Shown here one piece after another: positions 50,793 through 59,861 of a DNA stretch of 64,000 nucleotides (positions within the stretch are counted from its first letter, which is position 1; the number at the start of each line of letters is the position of its first letter). The notes beneath the pieces are model-generated. The model saw nothing but the letters and a program-made list of their open reading frames with translations, was not told the DNA's origin and ran no database searches. The translations under genes were made by a program, and so were the position numbers. This DNA is from Ectocarpus siliculosus (lineage: Eukaryota > Sar > Phaeophyceae > Ectocarpales > Ectocarpaceae): the NCBI GenBank assembly GCA_000310025.1, contig FN648236.1, positions 224,847 to 288,846 on the forward strand, read 5' to 3'.

Positions 50793-52195
50793 AACACACC
50801 AACACCGACAACGTCGTGCGCCTTCGGGTGTACCTGGGGAAAGCCATGCGCTTGGTCTCCAAGTACTCCTCGAGGCTTTTCTGAATCTCCTCCAGCAGCT
50901 GGTTCGCATGTTGAAAATCCGCGAGGTACGTCTTTCCCTCCCCGACGCAGCTTAGCACCAGCGGGTCCTTGTTGGTAGCCAACATTACCGACTTCCACAT
51001 TTTGTCCACCGCCTGCAGCACGGAAGCGGGGGTGTAGCAGGAGGTCTTTCTCGTGATAGAGCAATATAGAAGGGGGCGGTGAGGTGTGATATCGATCATG
51101 CTCTCATCGATGGTGCCGTGATATTGGTATAGACACGAACACCTTCTGGAAAAAGAATGACATATTTTCGTGGTTATACAAGGCCCCGACGTTCTATTCT
51201 CAAGCCTTGGCCATTCTCGGGCAATGGTCGCCATCTTCAGTCAAATGTGAAAGGCCCCGATTCGATGCGCCCTTGGGCACAAACCGACCAAGTCGAGCAT
51301 GTGCACCGCTAAAATGATGTCAACAAACCCAAACAATATGTTGAAATATTGTCAGAACATCTAGAGAGACGTTCTAGTGTGCGCATGGAGGTGTTTGTAT
51401 TGTTTTTATCGAGTAGAGCGCAACAGGACTCGCCTGAAACTTGGCCGCCTCGTCCGGCAGCTGCTTCTGGATGTCCTCGGCACAGAATATTGTTTCGAGG
51501 TACATCCAATTCCGCTGCACGGCCACCCATTCGTCCAGGGTCTCGTTGAGAAGGCCGAGACGTTTTTCCCACGCTTCGACCTACATATGCATATGAACGA
51601 AACACACAAACAAAGCACGCAAGAGCACTGAAAATTGTGTTAGGAGGACAATAGGGCTAGCATCAGCTCTTGGGGTTCTGCACCAACACGTGGCGATGGT
51701 ACGAACGTTCGGTGAGACTAACCCTCGATTTCAACGTCAACGAAACTCGTAACCAACTGATGTGCGACATTGTCCAGAACACGCGGCAAAATGTTGGAAC
51801 TGTGTCACGCTTAGTCCCATCGTCTGTTGTGGACGTTGCCATCCCGTCGCGTGCCCCCCGCAGCCCTTTCTCAACCGCAGGGCTCCAGTCCGGAGGGTCG
51901 GAGAAATAACGTGAAACTAAGGCACGGTGTCATGATGACATTTATTTGTTGTCCTCTCATCTCCTTTTGGGCATACCTCGTCCTTGACACCCATGATGAA
52001 TCTCGAGCCCATCATGGTCTGCAGCGTGACCTGGTTGTCTTCCAGGACCATGAGAATTTCCTCGAGCCCTCCGAGAATGAACACGCCCGGCTGCTCGCGG
52101 TGGTTTAGCGTAATGAAGGCCGTCTCCTCCCAACCCTGATGAACAATCCATAAACGGGTTACGACAATATAAGGAACAGCCATTCAATAACGACA

Positions 52196-52239
<44 letters not shown>

Positions 52240-55200
52240 AGAAAAGAAAAAGGCTTGTTATTTCTGCTACTATACTCCTACCAAGCAACAACAGAAACAA
52301 TAACACGAGACCTCGACACCACCCAGCACGCCCGAGAGACGGAGAGGAAAGGGAGACGTGGCATGACACGTGATGGTAGAACTGCCGTTCTGTGAGAAAC
52401 GCCACAAGCACGGCAAGCGAGCGCGGTAATGACGTTCTGTGCCCCATAAAAAAACAAACATACACGAGATGTGCTGTGCGTAGGTCTCGCCTTGCTGATG
52501 CCAACAAGGGATTCCTTGAGCTGCTCCTCTCCGCTGGCGGCTGCGCTGATCTCGCTGACGAGTTCTGCGTGCTGAGCGACCCCGTGATCCAGCAGCTCCG
52601 ACAAGGAAAACACCAGATCGGGGTAATAGGGCTGGTTCATAGCCTTGAATAGCTTTTGCCAGTGTCTAGGCTTCATGGCCGGGTTGCCCAGCTCCACGAT
52701 GACCGGAAGCTGCGCTTTGAACTCTTGTGTGGCTTCTTTTAGCCTGGACGTCACCTCGGAGCTCATCTGGCGCAAGGATTAACAGTATAAGAGCAGAAAT
52801 TGGCCTTTTCATGCGCACAAGGTGACAAGCAGCAATAAATGACCACAGCAAACGATGTAAGCGACGAAAACGACAACACTAACATCAACATCAACATAGC
52901 AGCACCAACAGCATCAACAATAGGCGACAATGCCTGACGCGAGCAAAACTAAATACATAAGTCTGACGATGACTATTGAATTAATTCCCATGGAAACTGC
53001 CTAACGCTTCGCCCGTGGCACTGTAGGGAAGCATATGCTCTATTCGAAATAGCTTGTCCTGCAGTATATATAGCATTATACTGGATCTTGAGGGTTTACC
53101 ATCACTCGCCTTCTTGTGCGCCGAAAAAGCGTCCTTGACGAAAACTTGGACCTCGGTGTTAACGGCCTCCGCGTCGACAGAGGTGAAAGGGTCGTTCATC
53201 CAAGAGTCGGATTTCTCGTTCCATCTGGAAATCGTCTGCCATAGCCCATCCATCTGATCGTACTTGTCCTGGGCCTTGGTCAGGTTCTTGTAGCTGCCGT
53301 TTTCGAGAGAGGTGCGGGACAAGGGGACACGGTTACCCCACCAAAGAAGTCAAGGTAAAACGGTTCCAACCTAACTTCGGTTGTACCAGGGTCAGGCCGA
53401 TGTGAATCTTGTTTTGGGGGATTTGTTCAGGAATCAAGATGCTCGCGCCAAAGCGCGAACCCAGGCGATGAGGTCGAACGTTGTGTTCTGGGCACCAACC
53501 ATCCCTCGGTCAAACATCCCCCCATGTCGCAGACAAGCCGCGTGTCGCCTGAAACAATCCCGAAATTTATCCAACGATATGCAACTACCTGGACCCGTTG
53601 GAACGTTTCAGCAGATATTTTGCCTCTAGTCTACCTCTAGTCCGTGTGGATGCGTACGACCACGTGATATCGGATGAGATCAGGGCCGGCAGTGAGGAGG
53701 CGTAGTCGCCACCTGGCATATCTTCACATATTTTGAAACGTTATCTTAGCCGTGAAACGTGTGTTCCGTGTCCGATCTCGAACCCATTTACTCGTGGCTC
53801 GCACATGTAGCATTTTTGGACTAATAACACAACAACCTTTACCTGTACACGGTAATTCCAAACAGAGCCTGATAAGCCGAGTACTGTTTGGCCAGCGTGT
53901 CCACGGCCGCCAGCCTCTGCTTTACCCGATCTAGCTCTGTTAGGACCAGCCCCGGGTTTCCAAAGCACGCGGCATCGACGAAAACCCCTTCGTCCAGAGA
54001 TGCCCCCAGCTGCACCAGCTGGTCGTTGAGGCGAGCGATGTTAGTGTCGAGGTCGCGCACCATGTCGGGCATGCGCTTCTCCTTTTCGTCCCTGGCCGAC
54101 TCCATGCTCTCTTGGTATTGCGCCTGTGTCGCGCATGACGAAGTACAAAGGAAGCAACAATTCAGATAACCGCGGTGCTGGCTTGGTTTGCCACTGAGTT
54201 GGGCCAACGAGTACCTGTTAAAAGCACAGTCTTGAAAAACCCAGTAGTCGGCAACGACAATTGGAGAAGGACATCGAGAAGGACGTTTGTGGCAAACTGG
54301 ACGGCATTCTTGAACCGTAGACATCGCCCTCTCATATTTGATTGTGTAATAGATCCCACCTGTATGGTGCGCAAGTCGTCTACTTGCACCATGTCCTCTG
54401 AAGGGGCCTTGACATCGTACTGGGCCAGGAGCGCATACATCTGTTCCACGACTTGCGCGTTCCTTGTGATCGTCTTCTCCTGAGACTTGAGAGCCTCCAG
54501 CTGCTCCACATACCTAGCAATATTCCATGATCGAGTACGTGTGAGCGGGTGTAACGCGTCCAAACCAACGTGTAGGCAGATGGCGGACGTGCAGTCAAAA
54601 ATCAATGTCAATGGCCGCGTGAGTAGTCCGTCCCCCCAGCCAAGCGCAATAGAGTTTCTCCTATCCCCCTTCCCAAAACCTCCAACCTCTACCTCTCCCG
54701 TGTTGTGTGCCATGGCCGTGGGTCAAGGTTCAACTGCATGCACTCCGGAAACTATTTGCACTTTATGAAGTGTGGCAAGTTCGAGCCTTCCGCCATCCTT
54801 CCATTCACGGGTTCTGTCGTGTGGGGAAGAGGAGCCTCTTGTACCCGTGGAAAACTCAAGGTCTGTTTCAGCTAGCCGGCCGGTAGACTCTGTCGACGTG
54901 CTGATCTCCGCAAGACTGTGAAGCAATCGCTCGATCAGCGCCATCCTGTCCTCACTTACCCCGCGAAGTCCTTGAGGTGCGTCGGCTTCTGTGCGACAGT
55001 GGCCAGACGCGACTTGTACTTCTCCAGCTGCTCCTTGCACTTTGACCTGGCCAGATCCTTCACGAGGGTCTTCATCTGGTCCATCTTTTCCTCCGTCATG
55101 GGGATCAGCATCTGCTTGAGCTTGCGGCTCTCCACCTCCAGCGTCCCGCACGGTTGCCGAGCGCGCATCTTCTCGAGCTCGTTCACCCAGACCCCGATGC

Positions 55201-58200
55201 GCTGCATCTGCTCCCGCAGCGTCGTGACGCTGTGCTGTTGCAGCTTGTACGCTCTGAAGTCCCAGGTGCGGCTGTACTCGAAAATCGGGCGCACGCTGTC
55301 GAACGTTACCACGTATTCCTGACAGATGGCAAGATTCATCCCAAGGGGAAGAGGTTTCACTGCCATGCGAAACGGTTTGGTGGACGGGGATACTATGGGG
55401 GGCGGGGTTGTACTCATAGTCGTGCATGCCGGAGTCGTTAGACCATTGACCTCGCATCCCTACAAAGCCGGGACGGAGCACGCCGGGTTCTCACCGGACC
55501 AGGCTCTCACATCACCAAGCGCGAAGCGCCGTGAGGTATTCGGCGAGTTGCATGAAGGGCGAGCTGCATCCTGCTAAGGGTGTTCGGCATCTTGTGCTTA
55601 CTTCCCTGCGTACGGATGACAGCTGCGTATGACTTAATTTATTTTCTGGTGCTTTCACTTCCAGAGACAGTTGTACGCACTGTGCAACTGCCTCGAAGAT
55701 GCTTGACCATTTTAGCACAACGTGGTGCGATCATCCCCCTTGCGCGGAGTAAGGATTCTCGACCCCGCACAACATGATCTACTCGGCCACCATTATGGAT
55801 AACGCAAAAAAGGAAAGAGGTAAAAAAAAGAAACGGTAACCTGGTTGCCGAGTTCACGAAGTGAATTGGCATGTTTTACAACGTCGTTGCCAAGTGACGA
55901 AAACCCAATCCCAATGGCAAGCACCGAGGGGGCGGCTTGTTATACAACGTCGTTGCCAAGCGACAAAAACCCAACCACACCGTGGGGGGGGATACTATGG
56001 GGGGAGAGTAAAAAATGCCACCAACCCAAGATGAACTCCATTCCGAAGGGACGACGACAATGGGATGCAAGTATAGGATGTTGCAGATTTCATTTTTTTC
56101 ATATTGCTAGCTTTTACTTTCGAACCCGCCTTGATCTCTACAAAACGCAGTGGTCTTCAATCCATGTGTTGACTCCGAAACGATTTCAACATCCATTGTA
56201 CGAGGCGAACACAAGCATAGGTACTGCCCAAGTTCGTCTGCAATCCACGACACTAAATCCATGTGGCACTGCTCAATTTTTTCTGCGAGCGACAACACAA
56301 ACTCCATGTGGCAATATTCAATTTCGTCTGTGAGTAATGACACCTACTCCATGTGTTACCTCGGCCTCGGCGAAATCAGCCTCGACCTTCCCGCTGATCT
56401 CAGCCGACGTCGTTCGGAAGGCCCGTGATCCCCTCACGATGTCCTGGATGTTCGGCCCGTCCGTCACCGACGTGCCGACGTGCTCGTTGAACGGCCGCAG
56501 GTACAGGATTCGGCCCACCCCGTTCACGGTGCTTATCACGGCCTCTGTGATGGCCGTCACCATGTCCTACGGGAGTACATTACAGTAGGATGAACGAAGG
56601 AAGTGGATGGAACCAGCAGGCCGTTAACAACCGCCGTTTTGCAGTCTTATCACTCCGTCTTGCGAGGAGAAAATTCAGAGAACTGCCAAGAGGGCTCGAA
56701 CAATGCCCCTGCAGTGGGAGGAGGCTCCCATATCAGGCGGCGCAATAGAGAAGGGGGCCGTGGGGGCATGATGGGCGATGGATCACTATCTCTGTGCAAG
56801 ATGAGAGGCATCTGTTGCCCATACGCCCGACCTTTATATCTTCGCAGGTCGGCGCGAACGCTGTCCCCTCGTCGGTGAAGAGGACCGTTGTCTCGAACAG
56901 CCCTGCCTTCCTGGGCTTGAGCAGCTCCGTTAGAAACATCTCGTTGGTTCTCACGGTGAGGTTGACGAGAGCCTCCACGGCCACGTAGTCGGTAAGTCGG
57001 ATGAAGTCACCAAGCATTCCTTTCGTTGTCGAGCAATAGACAAGGACGGACACACGCAGACGGGGCCCTGTTAGCGGATGAACGCACCGAGAATGGAGGT
57101 TGCGCCCGCTATCACGAAGTATGTACTCTTAGCCTTACATGCCGTAGACCAATGACCTCACGCCGGGTTTTTTAACCACCCAGGCTAGCACATCACCAAG
57201 CACGAGGCGGTGGGTGGGGGCTTGGAGGGCTGTGAAGGAAGAGGAGCGCACTACCCCGTTGAAACACAACACTGACCAACACGGACATCCATACACCGAA
57301 CAACAGGCGTGCATGACAGAAAGAAAACTCACCGGCTTCCTCCGCCGCTCTCTGCAGCATCCGTCTCCTCTCGGCCGCCTCTTCCTTCAGAGCGACCAGA
57401 CTCTTCCCCTTGTCCCCCACGCCACCGAACATCTTGTCCAGTGGACTCTCCGACACTTCCGCCGCTTTAGGAAGGCCCGTCACGTGGGCGCACACCCTTT
57501 GCACCACCGCACCAACCTGGGTCGTCGGGGAGTTGGCAATCGGTTCGGCCGCGCTCCAGAAGGAAGAGATTCTTTCGCAAGGTCTGAAACGCTCCGTGTT
57601 GACACGTAGTGCCAGCCAAGAAGGAAACACCTGCAAGAACTTTCAGATTGGCACAATCCCTACATGTGGTCGCATTCGCTTGCCCGCGGACGTCAGCGTC
57701 TCACCTTTTCCATGCTCGATTCCAACGCCTTTGCTGCTTCGACTCTCCGGGCGTTCTGGTATTCAATGAACTGCGCTCGCTCGAACGTCTTCATCGCGTC
57801 CAGGTCTAAGAGCGCAATGTCCTGGTTGATGGCGAGATGTTTTTTTCAGAAGAAGTGTGCGCCCGGGTAGCAAGTCATGGTCATGGATGATCTCAGGTAC
57901 ACGTCTCTCCACTGCTGTTTGATAGAAGAAAACAAGTTTGATTCTGCCGCTGCTCATACTGCTTGACGTACTGCCCATGTTCGGCCGAGCGGCATCTGAG
58001 GGATGTGTATTTTATATCATCCCGAATCTTCGGTTGCTGACCTAGAGTTGTCCTTGGAGTGGTGATATGGGCAACGCTGCCCCTTGGACAGTGCTTGTTT
58101 GGGCGCTTGATTTTTGGCGAGATGATAAATATCTACACCATCTCCTACCCCAGGCAAGATCCATAGAGATCGATATAGAGTTGTCTTCGTGTTCGAGAGA

Positions 58201-59861
58201 ATTTCACCTGCAAGTCGATCATGTGCCGCCTCAGCTCAACGTAAGGTCCGGCGAAGCTGTCCTTGGCAAGAAAGAGGCGGTGAGACAACTTCCTCCTCTG
58301 CTGGCAGAAGAGCTTGTACCGCACGTTGTCCCTCCACAGCTTGAAGCACTTGGAGTGCAGGTAGCACTTGAAGAAGCGGATGGACTGCAGCATGTTGAAC
58401 ATCGTGCTCTGTCTCATCCACTCCGACAAGGGAGTGAACTCGCTGGGCTCCCCGTGGCACACGTGCACCAACCCGGCCGAGCTCATCAAGTAATAGTCGC
58501 CCGAGCACTCGCGCGGGTTTACCACGACGAGATCGTATGGGGGGAAGTCGTGGCCCTTGTTGGCCCTTACCAGATGTACGAACTTGATCGGAGAACTTGC
58601 TCCGTATTGGGCGAAGAAGTTGATTGCGTCATCTCCCTGCCACGGAAGGGATTGGCATTAGCAGACACGAACAGCTTGTGCTTCTAGGATGCTTTCTACG
58701 CAACGGTACTAGTTGAATGGCTCCGGAAAACAAAGCACCCCACCGCCACCTACTCCACTGCAACATCTCGCACCGTCTTTAGGTGAAAGGTCTCAGCGTC
58801 GTCGATGGCCGCGACACCGGCACCTCCATGGTCGGCGCTTGCCCCATCCGCTGAGCCGTCCCCTCCAGCTGCTTCACCGCCACCGCCAACGTTGTGGTCG
58901 GCTACGGGGCCCGGGGACTTGACATCATCGGCCGACATCTGCGCAAGAACCCTCAAGAACGCCGCCGATTCCCCGGATGCCTTCCCTCCGGGATGCGCTA
59001 GCACATCCTTGATCACGGCAGCTAGGCCGCTGACGACGAACGCCGGCTGGGTCGGCCGGCCGGCGACGGGGCCAGCGGTAACGGCCCCTTCTTCACTCTC
59101 GCCAGCGCCTTCATCGTCGTGTTCTTGCCCGCCTTGGTTTCAAGATTTCATTCAACGCGAAGACACCTCCAAATCATGTATACCTTTTAGAATCGTAGAA
59201 GAACAAACACCACTTGCCACACGGCTACGAAACCATCGGTGGGATTTCGTCTCAGCAACCAAATAGGTACTAAACCCTGCTGTGTTCAGCGTTGCTGTGT
59301 GTGTTGGTTGCGATTTGACGTGGGTCTGGGTGAGAAATATGTTAACACCCTGAAAAGAACGCAGGAACTGGAGAGTTGATCGCAACAAACCTGCGTATCA
59401 CTCCCTAGGAGCATACCTGTGGCGTTGTTGACACTCAGAGACTCTGCGATGGCGGCTTGGGCCGGCTGGGGGGTGAAAATCTTGCTCAGGCTTCCGGCAA
59501 CGGTTGTGGTCGCGCCTTCCGTACCTTTGGGAGCTGCCGGATCGCTCGATGTTGAATGCAATGGCTTTGGAGGTCTAGCCTTCCGTGAGCCTGCGAGACC
59601 TCGTATTCCTCTTCCCCCGCCTCCGGCCGCTGCCCCCGCCGGAAGCGAGAAAATATCCAAGTTTTGTTTGTCGAAAGAAAATAGTTCGTCCTTGCCTTTC
59701 TGACCATGTTTTCGGGCACCTCTTGATCCGGAGCGATCTGCATTGACGTTCCTTGGCACCATCTGGTGGAGACCAGCACCCCCGCCAGGCATGCCGCCGG
59801 TGTCATCGACCAGCGTGCTCTTCTTCGTATTTGAAGAAACAGGCTTCCTCGATGTTGCCAT
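22876..59861 (-). CDS. Axonemal dynein heavy chain, single-headed inner-arm type, complete (62 exons)
   Basis: This is the motor subunit of an axonemal dynein; it hydrolyses ATP to slide microtubule doublets in flagella. I joined 62 exons by splice sites and frame continuity into one open frame of about 4,225 codons, normal for the family; exon coordinates are given with each domain entry. The order is tail, AAA1 to AAA4 with four P-loops, coiled-coil stalk with microtubule-binding domain, AAA5, AAA6 and C-terminal domain, ending in the family-typical [14 protein letters not shown] and a stop at 22876-22878. Overall sequence is closest in my memory to the DNAH6-like single-headed inner-arm group; the exact class needs a tree. 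The start is chosen at 59861; an in-frame ATG nine codons upstream (59888) is an alternative. Six introns use GC donors. No frameshift or internal stop was found, so the gene looks functional. Confidence 0.96.
24277..24316 (+). repeat. 9-bp tandem repeat (CAACAAGAA) in dynein intron
   Basis: Four and a half perfect units. It lies about 10 bases inside the intron that follows exon 24403-24328; on the sense strand of dynein it reads as TTG/TTC triplets. Confidence 0.9.
28019..32419 (-). other. Dynein AAA6 region
   Basis: Exons 32419-32341, 32054-31844, 30918-30659, 30316-30171, 29689-29537, 29104-28869 and 28265-28019. Anchors are [20 protein letters not shown], then [56 protein letters not shown] and [15 protein letters not shown] followed by [15 protein letters not shown]. 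The intron after 29537 has a GC donor (GCAAGC). Confidence 0.94.
29535..29536 (-). other. GC splice donor, dynein intron 49
   Basis: CAG then GCAAGC. It joins MRVFVQ to [15 protein letters not shown] in phase 0. A GT donor 18 bases further on (GTGGTT) would insert six extra residues and breaks the usual spacing, so the GC site is preferred. Confidence 0.72.
32933..34606 (-). other. Dynein AAA5
   Basis: Exons 34606-34342, 33902-33774, 33565-33437 and 33040-32933. Anchors are [20 protein letters not shown] and GQANRWIR, then [36 protein letters not shown] and [21 protein letters not shown]5 has no P-loop in dyneins, as seen here. Confidence 0.94.
34789..37881 (-). other. Dynein stalk and microtubule-binding domain
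   Basis: Exons 37881-37704, 37157-36990, 36615-36511, 36286-36086, 35858-35694 and 35036-34789. The stalk entry carries [16 protein letters not shown]. Coiled coil 1 is E/K/A/Q-rich ([19 protein letters not shown]). The microtubule-binding region spans roughly KSFTNPPQ through [16 protein letters not shown]. Coiled coil 2 returns through [18 protein letters not shown] to [19 protein letters not shown]. The length between the coiled coils is short, as in inner-arm axonemal dyneins without an enlarged binding domain. Confidence 0.92.
38342..40878 (-). other. Dynein AAA4
   Basis: Exons 40878-40751, 40117-39829, 39550-39317 and 38481-38342. The P-loop variant GVGGSGRQS, usual for AAA4, is encoded around 40068-40042 (about residue 2542). 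Further anchors are FLFSDSQI, then [18 protein letters not shown] and NCCTVDWF, followed by [10 protein letters not shown]. The domain leads into the first stalk helix. Confidence 0.95.
41553..44394 (-). other. Dynein AAA3
   Basis: Exons 44394-44194, 43727-43442, 43208-42819, 42479-42333 and 41642-41553. The P-loop GDTGVGKS is encoded at 43672-43649 (about residue 2197), with Walker [11 protein letters not shown]. Downstream are [12 protein letters not shown] and [11 protein letters not shown], both diagnostic. AAA3 is a regulatory nucleotide site that gates the motor. Confidence 0.95.
43395..43427 (+). repeat. CAA triplet repeat in dynein intron
   Basis: Eleven CAA units about 14 bases inside the intron after exon 43727-43442 (AAA3); on the sense strand it is (TTG)n close to the 5' splice site. 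Confidence 0.92.
44598..47021 (-). other. Dynein AAA2
   Basis: Exons 47021-46538, 46109-45862, 45560-45391 and 44819-44598. The P-loop GEAGSGKS is encoded at 46682-46659 (about residue 1850). It is followed by [20 protein letters not shown], then [20 protein letters not shown] and the arginine-finger region [17 protein letters not shown]2 normally binds ATP without hydrolysing it. The intron after 45862 has a GC donor. Confidence 0.95.
45860..45861 (-). other. GC splice donor, dynein intron 23 (AAA2)
   Basis: GAG then GCGAGT. It joins HMMFE to [16 protein letters not shown], an almost invariant dynein junction, in phase 0. Confidence 0.9.
47378..48458 (-). other. Dynein AAA1, main ATPase site
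   Basis: Exons 48458-47957 and 47595-47378. The Walker A motif GPAGTGKT is encoded at 48242-48219 (about residue 1570), preceded by [18 protein letters not shown]. The Walker B motif is [10 protein letters not shown], and the domain continues into [22 protein letters not shown]1 is the main ATP-hydrolysing site in all dyneins. All key residues are present, supporting an active motor. The intron between these exons has a GC donor. Confidence 0.97.
47955..47956 (-). other. GC splice donor, dynein intron 20 (inside AAA1)
   Basis: AAG then GCGAGT. It joins IPLNKG to [13 protein letters not shown] within one of the most conserved parts of the motor, so the junction is tightly constrained. Confidence 0.88.
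50747..50797 (+). repeat. GAC/ACA triplet repeat in dynein intron
   Basis: A few GAC then about a dozen ACA units. It lies about 37 bases into the intron after exon 51012-50834; the sense strand reads (TGT)n. Confidence 0.92.
51432..51433 (-). other. GC splice donor, dynein intron 14
   Basis: CAG then GCGAGT. It joins AAKFQ to [10 protein letters not shown], the conserved linker junction, in phase 0. Confidence 0.82.
52185..52240 (+). repeat. GAC triplet repeat in dynein intron 12
   Basis: GACAAC units followed by about 13 GAC triplets. It lies about 50 bases upstream (in transcription) of exon 52135-51977, near the acceptor of an intron that also has a GC donor. Confidence 0.92.
52489..52490 (-). 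other. GC splice donor, dynein intron 12
   Basis: AAG then GCGAGA. It joins VGIS-K to [12 protein letters not shown] in phase 0, with the conserved tryptophan correctly spaced. No GT in range keeps the frame. Confidence 0.8.
53108..53109 (-). other. GC splice donor, dynein intron 11
   Basis: The exon ends AAG and the intron begins GCGAGT. Only this donor lets exon 53293-53110 join exon 52766-52491 in frame (HKK to MSSEVT). The nearby GT at 53098-53099 gives the wrong phase. Confidence 0.8.
55410..55545 (+). repeat. Dispersed intronic repeat, copy B
   Basis: The best match to copy A at 566-672. It shares GACCATTGACCTCGCATCCC and continues with GACGGAG and CCAGGCT blocks, then CACATCACCAAGC, which copy C also has. 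It lies in the dynein intron between exons 56566-56360 and 55318-54960. Confidence 0.65.
55878..55977 (+). repeat. 66-bp direct repeat (two copies)
   Basis: The block ACAACGTCGTTGCCAAG, followed by GACGAAAACCCAA or GACAAAAACCCAA, occurs at 55878 and again at 55944, a 66-base period. It is in the same dynein intron as copy B. Confidence 0.85.
56195..56350 (+). repeat. 45-bp minisatellite abutting a dynein splice donor
   Basis: Two clear and two partial units, each with GACAC-AA-TCCATGTGGCA and a CAATTT..TCT end; the two full units are 45 bases each. The last partial unit runs to within about ten bases of the donor of exon 56566-56360. Confidence 0.75.
57140..57215 (+). repeat. Dispersed intronic repeat, copy C
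   Basis: A shortened relative of copies A and B, with GACCAATGACCTCACGCCGG, CCAGGCTAGCACATCACC and AAGCACGAGGCG. It lies in the dynein intron between exons 57630-57333 and 57019-56832. Confidence 0.6.

Larger units (their letters stand above)
48819..59861 (-). other. Dynein tail and linker exons 1-19
   Basis: Exons: 59861-59417, 59132-58765, 58636-58208, 57821-57705, 57630-57333, 57019-56832, 56566-56360, 55318-54960, 54513-54360, 54123-53843, 53293-53110, 52766-52491, 52135-51977, 51580-51434, 51012-50834, 50553-50400, 49990-49793, 49506-49244, 48900-48819 (about residues 1-1496). Exon 1 is Gly/Pro/Ala-rich and variable. Conserved anchors are [17 protein letters not shown] in exon 3, [13 protein letters not shown] in exon 6, the linker [18 protein letters not shown] in exon 16, and [10 protein letters not shown] in exon 19 just before AAA1. 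This part binds light and intermediate chains and carries the power-stroke linker. The end of exon 2 is ambiguous between 58765 and 58759. Confidence 0.93.

Noticed and set aside
53098-53100. A GT donor for dynein exon 11 that would require an extra micro-exon
   Set aside because: No matching micro-exon with the needed phase was found. The GC donor ten bases upstream restores the frame directly and matches the other GC donors.
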